Assembly (NCBI GenBank): GCA_007132365.1
Contig: SLOS01000428.1
Coordinates: forward strand, 1 to 10,296
Direction: 5' to 3'
DNA: 10,296 bases
Origin: Bacteroidales bacterium
Lineage (GTDB): Bacteria; Bacteroidota; Bacteroidia; Bacteroidales; PUMT01
Below, one piece after another: positions 1 to 6,529 of the stretch. The position numbers and the translations under genes were made by a program. The notes below the pieces were generated by a model. The model was given only the letters and a program-made list of their open reading frames with translations, did not search any database and was not told the origin of the DNA. The number at the start of each line of letters is the position of its first letter. Position 1 is the stretch's first letter.

Positions 1-2
1 TA

Positions 3-1280
3 AGGGAGGGCAAGGAAAACCTGATCTGGCCGGGAGAGATAAGGTGGTTTGCCCAGTCATCAGGAACTACAAGTGATAAAAGCAAGTTTATTCCAGTTAG
101 CACGGAGGCTCTTGAAGAGTGCCATTTCAGGGGAGCCAAGGATATTCTGGCCATCTATACAAACAATAATCCCGAGACCCTCATTTTTTCGGGTAAGGGT
201 CTGACAATCGGGGGCAGCCACCAGGTCAATAATTTCAACAACCAGTCCTTTTATGGTGATCTTTCGGCAATCCTGCTTGAAAACACTCCTTTTTGGGTCA
301 GCTTTATCCGTACACCCAATACAAAAATCGCCCTGATGGAGAAATGGGAAGATAAACTTGAGATGGCCTATGAGGCGACCCTCTATGAAAATGTGACCAA
401 TATAGCCGGGGTACCCTCGTGGAACCTGGTTTTCATAAAGTACATACTGGAGAAGACCGGTAAATCCAACCTGCTTGAAATATGGCCAAATCTTGAACTC
501 TTTATACACGGGGGTATCAGTTTTCTGCCGTACCGCGAGCAGTTTGAAAAGCTTATCCCTTCCGCTTCAATGAATTATCTTGAAACCTACAATGCATCGG
601 AAGGTTTTTTTGCCATACAGGATGATCCTGTCAGGGATGATATGCTGCTTATGCTTGATTACGGTATCTATTATGAGTTTATTCCTATGGAAAGCCTTGA
701 TCAGGATCAGCCCGAAACACTCTCCATCGGCCAGGTTGAAACCGGGAAAAACTATGCCATGGTTATCTCTACAAACGGGGGATTGTGGAGATATATACTT
801 GGAGACACGATTATTTTTACCTCCCTGTATCCGCACAAAATTAAAGTGTCGGGTCGTACCAAGCATTACATCAATGCGTTCGGGGAGGAACTGATAATAG
901 ACAATGCCGAAAATGCCCTTAATACTGCATGCAGAAAAACATGTGCCCAGGTAAGTGAATATACTGCGGGACCGGTATTTATGAGTGATACCTCCAAAGG
1001 CACCCATGAATGGCTGATCGAGTTTGAGAAAGAGCCTGAAAATATGGAGTATTTTAAAACTATGCTGGATAATGCATTGCAATCACTTAACTCAGATTAT
1101 GAGGCGAAAAGGTACAAAAATATTACACTTGACCCCCCGATTGTGCACAGTGTAAAAAAAGGGCTTTTTTACCAGTGGCTGAAAGAGAAGGGAAAACTTG
1201 GGGGCCAGAATAAGGTTCCCAGGCTTGCCAATAACCGGCAGTACCTGGATGAGCTCCTGGAAATACATAAAAGAATGTAA
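3..1280 (+). CDS. GH3-family acyl-acid amido synthetase-like protein, 5' truncated
   Basis: The frame is open from the first bases of the window, so the gene begins upstream; 425 residues are visible, and about 500 is usual for the family, so roughly 75-80 N-terminal residues are missing. An ATG at 336 is internal and is not the start. Seen: the nucleotide-binding motif SSGTTSDKSKFIP at visible residues 19-31, YNASEGFFAIQDD in the middle, then WRYILGD and GRTKHYINAFGEE, which match the order of the three ATP/AMP motifs of GH3 enzymes in the ANL adenylate-forming superfamily. Plant members (JAR1, GH3) adenylate a carboxylic acid and join it to an amino acid in the cytosol. The substrate of the Bacteroidota proteins is not known to me, so only the chemistry is inferred. 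The next gene starts 14 nt after the stop, suggesting co-transcription. Family call is firm; physiological role is open. Confidence 0.93.
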   Translation, partial: REGKENLIWPGEIRWFAQSSGTTSDKSKFIPVSTEALEECHFRGAKDILAIYTNNNPETLIFSGKGLTIGGSHQVNNFNNQSFYGDLSAILLENTPFWVSFIRTPNTKIALMEKWEDKLEMAYEATLYENVTNIAGVPSWNLVFIKYILEKTGKSNLLEIWPNLELFIHGGISFLPYREQFEKLIPSASMNYLETYNASEGFFAIQDDPVRDDMLLMLDYGIYYEFIPMESLDQDQPETLSIGQVETGKNYAMVISTNGGLWRYILGDTIIFTSLYPHKIKVSGRTKHYINAFGEELIIDNAENALNTACRKTCAQVSEYTAGPVFMSDTSKGTHEWLIEFEKEPENMEYFKTMLDNALQSLNSDYEAKRYKNITLDPPIVHSVKKGLFYQWLKEKGKLGGQNKVPRLANNRQYLDELLEIHKRM

Positions 1281-1294
1281 ATTATTTTCCTGTT

Positions 1295-2080
1295 ATGCTG
1301 CTCAGGCTCATATTGCCCCTGCTGATCTTCATCCTGCCAACCGGCGGGTTTGAAGTAATGCACACCGGCGTAGCGCCCTCAGACCGGTTTTACACTGATC
1401 ATCTTGAGAACATCTACTTTATCGACGGTCATAAAATAATCAAAGTTGAAGCAAAGCCCCATAAGATAATGGAGTACGGATCTTTTACCTCAGGCCCCAT
1501 TACTGCCGCAGATGTTTCAAACCCTTTCCAGTTAATGGTTTTTTACAGGGATTTTAACAGGGTGATTTTTCTTGACAATAAGCTCTCCCGGTTACGGTCC
1601 CCAATCAATTTATCAGATCTGGGCATAGAGCAGGCTGTTCTTGCCTGTTCTTCAGCAAGGGGAGGCCTTTGGATTTTCAGCGACCGCGACAACCGGCTTG
1701 TCTATTTTGATGACCAGCTGCGCCTTACCCATCAGAGTATGATCCTGGGTTCAATTGCCGGGTCATTAGGGAAGCCGGTTTATATGACTGAAGCACAAAA
1801 CCAGCTTTATCTTTATGTTCCCCGGAAGGGAATTCTCGTATTTGACCGTTTTGCTTCTTATCTGACTACCATTCCGTATTCCGGACCTGAAAGGTTCCAG
1901 GTTATGGCCGGGAGAATCATATTTTTCAGTGATGGCGAGTTGATCAGCCTCGATATTGAGAGCAGGAAGATCACAAGCCTTGAGTTACCGGAAAAGGTAA
2001 AAATTGATGATGCCAGGTTGCAGCCCAAACGTCTTTTCCTGCTTTCGGGAAATAAGTTTGTTGTTTACGGAATACGTTGA
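1295..2080 (+). CDS. Exported protein of unknown function, possible beta-propeller
   Basis: 261 residues. The N-terminus MLLRLILPLLIFILPTGG is a hydrophobic export signal without a lipobox cysteine, so a periplasmic or surface location is inferred. The mature part is rich in short beta-type stretches with repeated aromatic/aspartate turns (for example YFIDGHKIIKVE, VIFLDNKLSRL, LVYFDDQL, ILVFDRF, GRIIFFSDGELISLD), spaced roughly 40-50 residues apart, which fits a small beta-propeller or similar all-beta repeat fold; this is inference from pattern, not a recognised domain. No catalytic motif was seen. The start is the first ATG after the GH3 stop, with no Shine-Dalgarno sequence, and it places the signal peptide correctly. 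Its position between the GH3 gene and the deoxynucleoside kinase suggests an operon with GH3, but gives no function. Confidence 0.8.
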   Translation: MLLRLILPLLIFILPTGGFEVMHTGVAPSDRFYTDHLENIYFIDGHKIIKVEAKPHKIMEYGSFTSGPITAADVSNPFQLMVFYRDFNRVIFLDNKLSRLRSPINLSDLGIEQAVLACSSARGGLWIFSDRDNRLVYFDDQLRLTHQSMILGSIAGSLGKPVYMTEAQNQLYLYVPRKGILVFDRFASYLTTIPYSGPERFQVMAGRIIFFSDGELISLDIESRKITSLELPEKVKIDDARLQPKRLFLLSGNKFVVYGIR

Positions 2081-2131
2081 ATTTCGCCAAAAAAGTATTA
2101 ATTTAGTTGTCACATAATTTCAAATAAGCTC

Positions 2132-2151
2132 AGCCGGTACTCATACCGGTT
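2132..2151. repeat. Short inverted repeat in the leader of the deoxynucleoside kinase gene
   Basis: CCGGTA (2134-2139) and TACCGG (2144-2149) are perfect complements around a CTCA loop, and the stem can be extended by one G-T and one A-T pair. It ends 17 nt before the kinase ATG. It is not followed by a T-run, so it is a poor terminator; an operator or an mRNA 5' hairpin is possible. Confidence 0.4.
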
Positions 2152-2168
2152 CAAATAAAGTTGTCCAT

Positions 2169-2783
2169 ATGCATATTGCTGTTGCCGGAAATATAGGTTC
2201 CGGAAAAACTACCCTTACCGGGTTGCTTTCCAAACATTACAAATGGGAAGCTAATTATGAGAATGTTGATGATAATCCGTACCTTAATGATTTTTATGAA
2301 GATATGCAGCGTTGGTCATTCAACCTGCAGATATATTTTCTGAACAGCAGGTTTAACGATATCCTGGATATCCGCAAACAGGGTAAAACTGTTATTCAGG
2401 ACCGCACTATATATGAGGATGCCTATATTTTTGCTCCCAACCTTCATTCGATGGGACTTATGTCAACCAGGGATTTTGAAAATTATTTTACCCTTTTCAA
2501 CCTAATGAGTTCTCTGGTGCAGCCCCCGGATCTTCTGATTTATCTGAGGGCTTCGGTGCCTACCCTTGTACATCAGATTCAGAAACGCGGGCGTAAATAT
2601 GAGAATTCAATAAGGCTTGATTATCTGAAACGCCTCAATGAGAGGTATGAAGCGTGGATTGCCGCTTATAACCTTGGGAAAATGCTGGTTGTTGATGTTG
2701 ATATTGTTAAGTTTCCTGAAAGAAGTGAAGATCTTAGCAAGGTGATTGACAGGATTGATGCTGACCTTTTCGGACTGTTCTGA
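2169..2783 (+). CDS. Deoxynucleoside kinase (deoxyadenosine/deoxyguanosine kinase family)
   Basis: 204 residues, full length for the bacterial dNK family. Seen: Walker A GNIGSGKTT at residues 8-16, the substrate-site region with NPY at 36-38, the DRT motif (D78-R79-T80, equivalent to the DRS/ERS of this family) followed by YEDAYIF, and an arginine-rich lid KRGRKYE at 139-145. Members transfer a phosphate from ATP to the 5'-OH of deoxynucleosides in the cytoplasm, the first salvage step towards dNTPs. The exact nucleoside preference cannot be read from sequence alone. The ATG at 2169 starts directly at the first beta strand of the fold (HIAVAGN), so the start is secure. An 88-nt gap with an inverted repeat separates it from the upstream gene, so it may have its own promoter. 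Its TGA stop directly abuts the stop of the opposing sugar-kinase gene. Confidence 0.94.
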   Translation: MHIAVAGNIGSGKTTLTGLLSKHYKWEANYENVDDNPYLNDFYEDMQRWSFNLQIYFLNSRFNDILDIRKQGKTVIQDRTIYEDAYIFAPNLHSMGLMSTRDFENYFTLFNLMSSLVQPPDLLIYLRASVPTLVHQIQKRGRKYENSIRLDYLKRLNERYEAWIAAYNLGKMLVVDVDIVKFPERSEDLSKVIDRIDADLFGLF

Positions 2784-3710
2784 TCAGGTGATGTCCATGT
2801 CAGCGAACCTCACCAGCTCGGCGAACTGCTGAATCCGGTTATAGATTTCAGGTTTGGTGAGGCTCACCAGGTTTGCAGTACCAAATTTTTCAACGCAGAA
2901 CGAAGCCATTGCTGATCCTGTAATAATTGCAGTTTTCATATTTTCAAAACTGACATCTCCTGTTTTCGCAATGTAACCGATAAAACCGCCGGCAAATGCA
3001 TCACCTGCACCGGTGGGATCAAAGACTTCTTCGAGTGGAAGGGCCGCGGCAAAAAACATCTTTTCGGCTGAAAACAGCAACGCCCCGTTCTCTCCTTTTT
3101 TAATTATCAGGTATTCCGGCCCCATGGTCAGAATCTTCCTGGCAGCCCGGGCAAGGGAGTATTCACCTGAAAGTTCTCTTGCTTCAGAATCATTTATGGT
3201 TAGAACATCAACCATGCTGATCACCCTTTTCAGATCGGCAGGTGTATTATCAATCCAGAAGTTCATTGTATCCAGAACGATAAGTTTTGGCCGGGTGGTA
3301 AGCTGTTCGATTACCGCTATCTGTATATCAGGTGAAAGGTTCCCCAGCATAAGGAACTCTGCCCCCTGGTATGAGTCGGGAATAACCGGTTTAAAGCCAT
3401 CAATAACATTGAGCTCTGTTACCAGTGTTTCCCTGGAATTCATATCTGCATTATAGCGGCCCGACCAGAAAAAGGATTTTTCCTTCTCTTTTATCTCCAG
3501 TCCATCCGTATTAACTCCATGGTCATTCAGAAGAGAGATATACTCACGGGGGAAATCTCCCCCTACTGCTGAGACCACTCCGGCTCCTGCAGTAAAATAT
3601 GAGGCAGCAAGACTGATATAGGTTGCTGCACCTCCTATGATCTTATCTGTTTTCCCAAAAGGAGTCTCTATGGCGTCAAATGCGACGGTTCCTACTATAA
3701 TTAAATTCAT
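2784..3710 (-). CDS. PfkB-family sugar kinase (ribokinase-like)
   Basis: 308 residues from the preferred start at 3710 (MNLIIVGTVAFDAIETPFG), which begins at the first beta strand of the ribokinase fold. An in-frame ATG at 3752 would add 14 polar residues (MNPHDTKVSQNNIR) and is the alternative. Seen, numbering from the longer form: the N-terminal glycine pair GG at 40-41 in IIGGAATYISLAA, VDVLTINDSEARELSG at 181-196, and the C-terminal signature DPTGAGDAFAGG at 245-256, whose aspartate 251 is the catalytic base in this family. Members phosphorylate a sugar or nucleoside hydroxyl with ATP in the cytoplasm. The substrate is not identifiable; Bacteroidota carry several such paralogues. The gene stands alone on -, with a leader containing hairpins and a possible promoter between it and tRNA-Asn. 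Confidence 0.92.
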   Translation of the reverse strand: MNLIIVGTVAFDAIETPFGKTDKIIGGAATYISLAASYFTAGAGVVSAVGGDFPREYISLLNDHGVNTDGLEIKEKEKSFFWSGRYNADMNSRETLVTELNVIDGFKPVIPDSYQGAEFLMLGNLSPDIQIAVIEQLTTRPKLIVLDTMNFWIDNTPADLKRVISMVDVLTINDSEARELSGEYSLARAARKILTMGPEYLIIKKGENGALLFSAEKMFFAAALPLEEVFDPTGAGDAFAGGFIGYIAKTGDVSFENMKTAIITGSAMASFCVEKFGTANLVSLTKPEIYNRIQQFAELVRFADMDIT

Positions 3711-3725
3711 CCGAATATTATTTTG

Positions 3726-3741
3726 TGATACTTTAGTATCA
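3726..3741. repeat. Perfect inverted repeat upstream of the preferred PfkB start
   Basis: TGATAC and GTATCA are perfect 6-bp complements around TTTA. It lies between the two candidate ATGs of the sugar kinase, so with the 3710 start it sits in the 5' untranslated leader, 16 nt before the ATG. An operator or leader hairpin is possible; with the 3752 start it would be coding, which lowers its weight. Confidence 0.35.
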
Positions 3742-3768
3742 TGGGGATTCATTCGTGTAATACTTTTT

Positions 3769-3795
3769 AAAAAACCCCAAAGTAGTCCGGGTTTT
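3769..3795 (-). promoter_or_regulatory. Terminator-like hairpin in the PfkB leader
   Basis: Read on -, AAAACCC (3795-3789) can pair with GGGTTTT (3777-3771) around an 11-nt loop, and the T-run continues to 3769. It has only three G-C pairs, so it is weak. Placed between a TATATTTG box (3843-3836, minus strand) and the kinase start, it could act as a leader attenuator, or be chance in an AT-rich region. Confidence 0.25.
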
Positions 3796-3835
3796 ACTCC
3801 TGATTGTGTTTTCGACCGGGGGTTAAAATATTTTA

Positions 3836-3843
3836 CAAATATA
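3836..3843 (-). promoter_or_regulatory. Possible -7 box for the PfkB gene
   Basis: Minus-strand TATATTTG matches the Bacteroidota -7 consensus TAnnTTTG exactly. The nearest upstream TTTG is only 13 nt away rather than the usual 19-21, so the -33 element is not convincing. Confidence 0.3.
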
Positions 3844-3874
3844 TTGGTTAATTAAACAAAAGCTGTTATTTTCG
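3844..3874 (+). promoter_or_regulatory. Candidate Bacteroidota-type promoter for tRNA-Asn
   Basis: TTG at 3844-3846 and TATTTTCG at 3867-3874 (7 of 8 to TAnnTTTG) are separated by 20 nt, the spacing known for Bacteroidota primary sigma-factor promoters. Transcription would start about 25-30 nt before the mature tRNA. This is motif matching only. Confidence 0.4.
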
Positions 3875-3907
3875 CATTCGCAAATCGAGTTCTCTTCATC
3901 ATAACAC

Positions 3908-3981
3908 TCCTCCTTAGCTCAGTTGGTTAGAGCATCTGACTGTTAATCAGAGGGTCCTAGGTTCAAGTCCTAGAGGGGGAG
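3908..3981 (+). tRNA. tRNA-Asn (anticodon GTT)
   Basis: A complete 74-nt cloverleaf can be folded by hand. Acceptor stem TCCTCCT (3908-3914) pairs with AGGGGGA (3974-3980) with one G-U. The D arm is GCTC/GAGC around AGTTGGTTA. The anticodon stem TCTGA/TCAGA encloses CTGTTAA, giving anticodon GTT at 3942-3944. The variable loop is GGGTC. The T arm is CTAGG/CCTAG around TTCAAGT. The discriminator base is G (3981), as expected for tRNA-Asn. CCA is not encoded and must be added enzymatically. No mismatch is visible in any stem, so the gene should be functional. It marks the boundary between compact core-like genes on its left and decayed sequence on its right. Confidence 0.97.
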
Positions 3982-3991
3982 CATCAATATC

Positions 3992-4027
3992 AAAGGGTTG
4001 CAGCGATTATAAGTTGCAGCCTTTTTT
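3992..4027 (+). terminator. Rho-independent terminator after tRNA-Asn
   Basis: GGTTGCAGC (3996-4004) pairs with GTTGCAGCC (4013-4021), nine pairs including two G-U, around an 8-nt loop, followed by six T (4022-4027). The upstream AAAG can also pair with the T-run. It starts 15 nt after the mature tRNA end. The two arms also share GTTGCAGC as a direct repeat. Confidence 0.75.
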
Positions 4028-4032
4028 GTTTA

Positions 4033-4051
4033 GCATACTTTTTGGCATACT
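4033..4051. repeat. Two GCATACT copies 12 nt apart beside the tRNA terminator
   Basis: GCATACT occurs at 4033-4039 and 4045-4051. On - this lies in a 30-codon open stretch (4082-3990) reading ATTTIGEYAKKYAKQKR, with the repeat encoding YAK twice. It could be a scrap of a coding tail such as that of an integrase left beside a tRNA, but the match is too short to name. Confidence 0.3.
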
Positions 4052-4094
4052 CTCCGATAGTTGTTGTTGCCCAATACGGATATTAAGGTACTGA

Positions 4095-4545
4095 AATAAA
4101 TCGACACAAAAAAACTTCCTGGTATTGCAGCCATATAGAATTTTTCATAACTTGTATATAAACTTCACCGTTATGACAAAGCTGGAAGATGCAAGGGAAA
4201 TCGCCAGCAACAAATTTCAGGGGGGCTGGCAAAGGCTCCGTTAATGTCATTAATGCTACAGAGTGTTGATGTAGTTGTGGCAACCCTCGAAGCACAGATG
4301 ATGCGGTCTATCCAGCAGGTGCCGTTCTGGCCTTCAACAGTACCGTAGGTCATACTTCGGGCTCGGTAATGTCCTGGCAGGGCTTTGACCGAAAGGCATA
4401 TGTGGTTTTTTACTTAAAATATGAAAATTCTATAAATATTAATAAGGTTGCGACTTCTTGCCTGGAAGATCTGAGAGGGTGTTACTTTAATCCAGAATCC
4501 CGGATCAGGTTATGGCAAAAAATACTTTTTATGCAAATTTTTTAA
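4095..4545 (+). pseudogene. Unrecognised, apparently degraded coding sequence after tRNA-Asn
   Basis: The 797 bases between the tRNA and the next gene (3982-4778) hold no intact gene. On +, one frame is open from 4095 to about 4224 (ending NKFQGGWQRLR). A second frame continues from about 4201 (GKGSVNVINATEC), meets a TGA at 4267-4269, and is then open for 91 codons to a TAA at 4543-4545, with runs such as GNPRSTDDAVYPAGAVLAFN and SWQGFDRKAYVVFYLKYE. A shift near the G-run at 4220-4225 would join the two. None of this matches a family I recognise. On the opposite strand 4279-4307 resembles part of the BNR gene at 5621-5647, so the remnant may instead run on -. From 4546 to 4778 only AT-rich sequence without a convincing gene is seen; an AAGGAGG at 4559-4565 precedes an ATG with just one further codon. 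Confidence 0.3.
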
Positions 4546-4778
4546 AGCTTTTGAATTTAAGGAGGATACAAAGGGTCTCATGCAATAAGTTCTCTGCACA
4601 CCAGTTCCCTGTGTTTTTACATTCCGTGGCTTAATAGGAAAACACTGGTATACAGCCGATTTTAATTCAATTCAGGTGGATATTATGGTCATAAAATTCG
4701 GAGTTATAATTTGCTCCGACAAAAAAATGGAACCTCAAGAATAGAGTTGCCAAATTATTTGGATTTCATCCCGAAAAG

Positions 4779-5499
4779 TTAAGTTTTGGAATTATTCAGG
4801 CTAAAATTTATGGGCTTATTTTTATGAATAAAGATAATGTCATCTTCCAATTTTTCTCCTGTCTTCGATACCGGAACCAATTGTTCCCCGTCCAGGATGT
4901 ATCCGTGAAATCCAACCCTGAATAGAAAATCAAGTAAGCAAAGCCTGTTTTCATCTTTAATTTCAATAAGCATTACAGGTTTATGCCTGATAATGATTTT
5001 TTTCATTTCCGGAATTATTACGGACTCATAACCTTCAACATCGCATTTCAGAAAATCCAGTCTTTCCAGGTTATTAAATATTTCACTTCCTTTTTTCATT
5101 AGTGCCTTATGTATTTCTGAAGCCCCTGAATTTGCTTTAAGCACAAAATGAGATCCGGTTAAAATTACACCGTTTTTATCACGGGTACTGCCCATGCTTA
5201 TATTTTTATTTTCGTTGCCCAGTGCATACGGGAGAACACCTATATTTCTTCTTTTTCTGATATTTTTTTTCAGCACATCCCTCACAGGAGTTACCGGCTC
5301 AACAGCGTATACATATCCCCTCTCACCCACCCATTTGGAAAAGGAAAATGAATAGTAACCAAGGTTTGCTCCTATATCTATAACTATATCATCTTTATTA
5401 ATTTAAGTTTCCTACTTTATAAAATATATTGATAATTATTGGATATCTATCAGGATCAGTTTCTCTTATTTTTAGCAACCTGGTAAATTCTTGTTTCAT
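4779..5499 (-). pseudogene. FkbM-family SAM methyltransferase, single frameshift
   Basis: Two minus-strand frames join into one 239-residue protein. The first runs from ATG 5499 (MKQEFTRLLKIRETDPDRYP...VGNL) into TAA. The second, 1 nt displaced, runs from 5402 to the stop at 4779 and opens with INKDDIVIDIGANLGYYSF, the SAM-binding motif I, which has no start codon of its own upstream. Dropping one A from the AAA of 5402-5404 restores VGNLINKDDIVIDIGAN without a break. Further on come VYAVEP (the acidic residue that binds the ribose of SAM), LKCDVEGYE and MLIEI, the usual order in the FkbM family (PF05050), which O-methylates sugars of polysaccharides, glycolipids or antibiotics. Acceptor unknown. 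The start lies 19 nt after the BNR stop, suggesting former co-transcription. The lesion may be a true mutation or a sequencing/assembly error, since the rest of the gene is well preserved. Confidence 0.85.
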
Positions 5500-5518
5500 C
5501 GCCCTTTGCGGGATTATC

Positions 5519-6397
5519 TTAAAACTGCAAAGTCGGTTTAATTAAACCAGGCAGAACCCAGGGTTTAATTGTTTTTGATGGATCCCAGGTTACTACACCC
5601 ATGTGATACAGGTTCTGACCGGCAACCCTGGAAGCATAGTATGCGGTTAATACCTGGCCATAAGGAAGCTCTACGCTGCTTGGATACCCCATGTCGCCTT
5701 CACAATAGGTCACACGGAACGGTTCGCTCCAGGTCTTTCCTTCATCGTCGCTTAAGTATACATAGGTAGCTCCCGGATTATCTCCGTATAATCCAACACG
5801 CAGATGGCCGTCATTTCCCTGGAGAATGTCACCGAATGGAATCAGGTAACCGTCAGGAGACCATCTTCCACGTGTACCTTCAGGTCACTTGTCCGGAAAC
5901 GCGTCGGCATCTATATCCCATGTCCGCCCGCCATCAGTTGATCGGCTGACCAGGGGAGGTAGAATCGTGCCACGACCTTTCTCAGCTGCCGGATCGGACC
6001 ATCCTGAGGAGATCACTATCAAGTCGCCGTTCCCCGCCAGTCCTGCAGCAACGTTTCCCCTGGCAAATTTTGGATTTTCGCGTGGTGCTGGTGTGCCTCG
6101 TTTTTCCCATGTTTGACCTCCATCTTCGCTTGCCCAGCAATCAACGTCTGAAGGTTGATTAAGGTGGCTTGGCTGATTGTGGATGGTAGCCACGATAGCT
6201 CCATCAGGTAATTCTGTCAGATTGGGCCATGCGCATACATTGTACACCGCTATTTCTGCCCTGGGATATTCTCCTTTGGCAGTTCGGACATATCTTCTGC
6301 CTGTTTCACCCGGGTTGACTATAGATATTGATAACAGGCTAAAAACTAAAATGCTGGATAACCTCATTATCTTGATAACGCGATTGGATGAATTCAT
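5519..6397 (-). pseudogene. Exported BNR/Asp-box (sialidase-like) protein, split by an in-frame TGA
   Basis: One frame encodes 292 codons before its TAA at 5519-5521, interrupted once by TGA at 5887-5885 (codon 171, context FPDK-stop-PEGTRG). The N-terminus (MNSSNRVIKIMRLSSILVF...) is an export signal; M11 at 6367 is an alternative start. Three Asp boxes (S-x-D-x-G-x-T-W) are visible: SEDGGQTW at 90-97, STDGGRTW at 153-160 and, after the stop, SDDEGKTW at 216-223, with the propeller phrases WPNLTELPDGAIVAT and YPSSVELPYGQVLTAYY. These mark a six-bladed propeller of the exo-alpha-sialidase superfamily; many members act on other glycans, so substrate is not assigned. No frame change accompanies the TGA, so one substitution (TGG or CGA to TGA) would explain it. 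Neighbouring genes use TGA as stop, which argues against recoding. It diverges from the oxidoreductase gene across a 132-nt gap that may hold promoters for both. Confidence 0.88.
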
Positions 6398-6529
6398 TTT
6401 ATGTCACACTATATATTATGTTGCAGAGAAATTTGGGAGTGTGTTTTTTTTTGAATAATTTGTCCCCGCAGCTGTCAGTCAGTTGTTATGTAAGTAGCTA
6501 TGCTGTAATCGTCACCAATAAATGGACAA

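Noticed and set aside
567..1082. 171-codon minus-strand open frame
   Set aside because: It lies wholly antisense to the GH3 gene, whose motifs are clear, and its translation shows no domain; a shadow frame.
4083..4353. Two overlapping minus-strand frames of 60-70 codons
   Set aside because: They compete with each other and with + frames, have no complete domain and no start context; kept only as evidence of possible decay.
4559..4587. Shine-Dalgarno-like AAGGAGG followed by an ATG
   Set aside because: The ATG at 4580 is followed at once by CAA and a stop, and strong Shine-Dalgarno sites are unusual in this type of organism.
5885..5887. TGA recoded as a sense codon (or selenocysteine) in the BNR gene
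   Set aside because: The neighbouring kinases and oxidoreductases end in TGA, BNR proteins are not known selenoproteins, and no clear SECIS-type hairpin was seen after the TGA.
6443..6451. T-run in the BNR/oxidoreductase divergent gap as a terminator
   Set aside because: No stem precedes it, and the flanking genes diverge from this gap, so no transcript is expected to end there.
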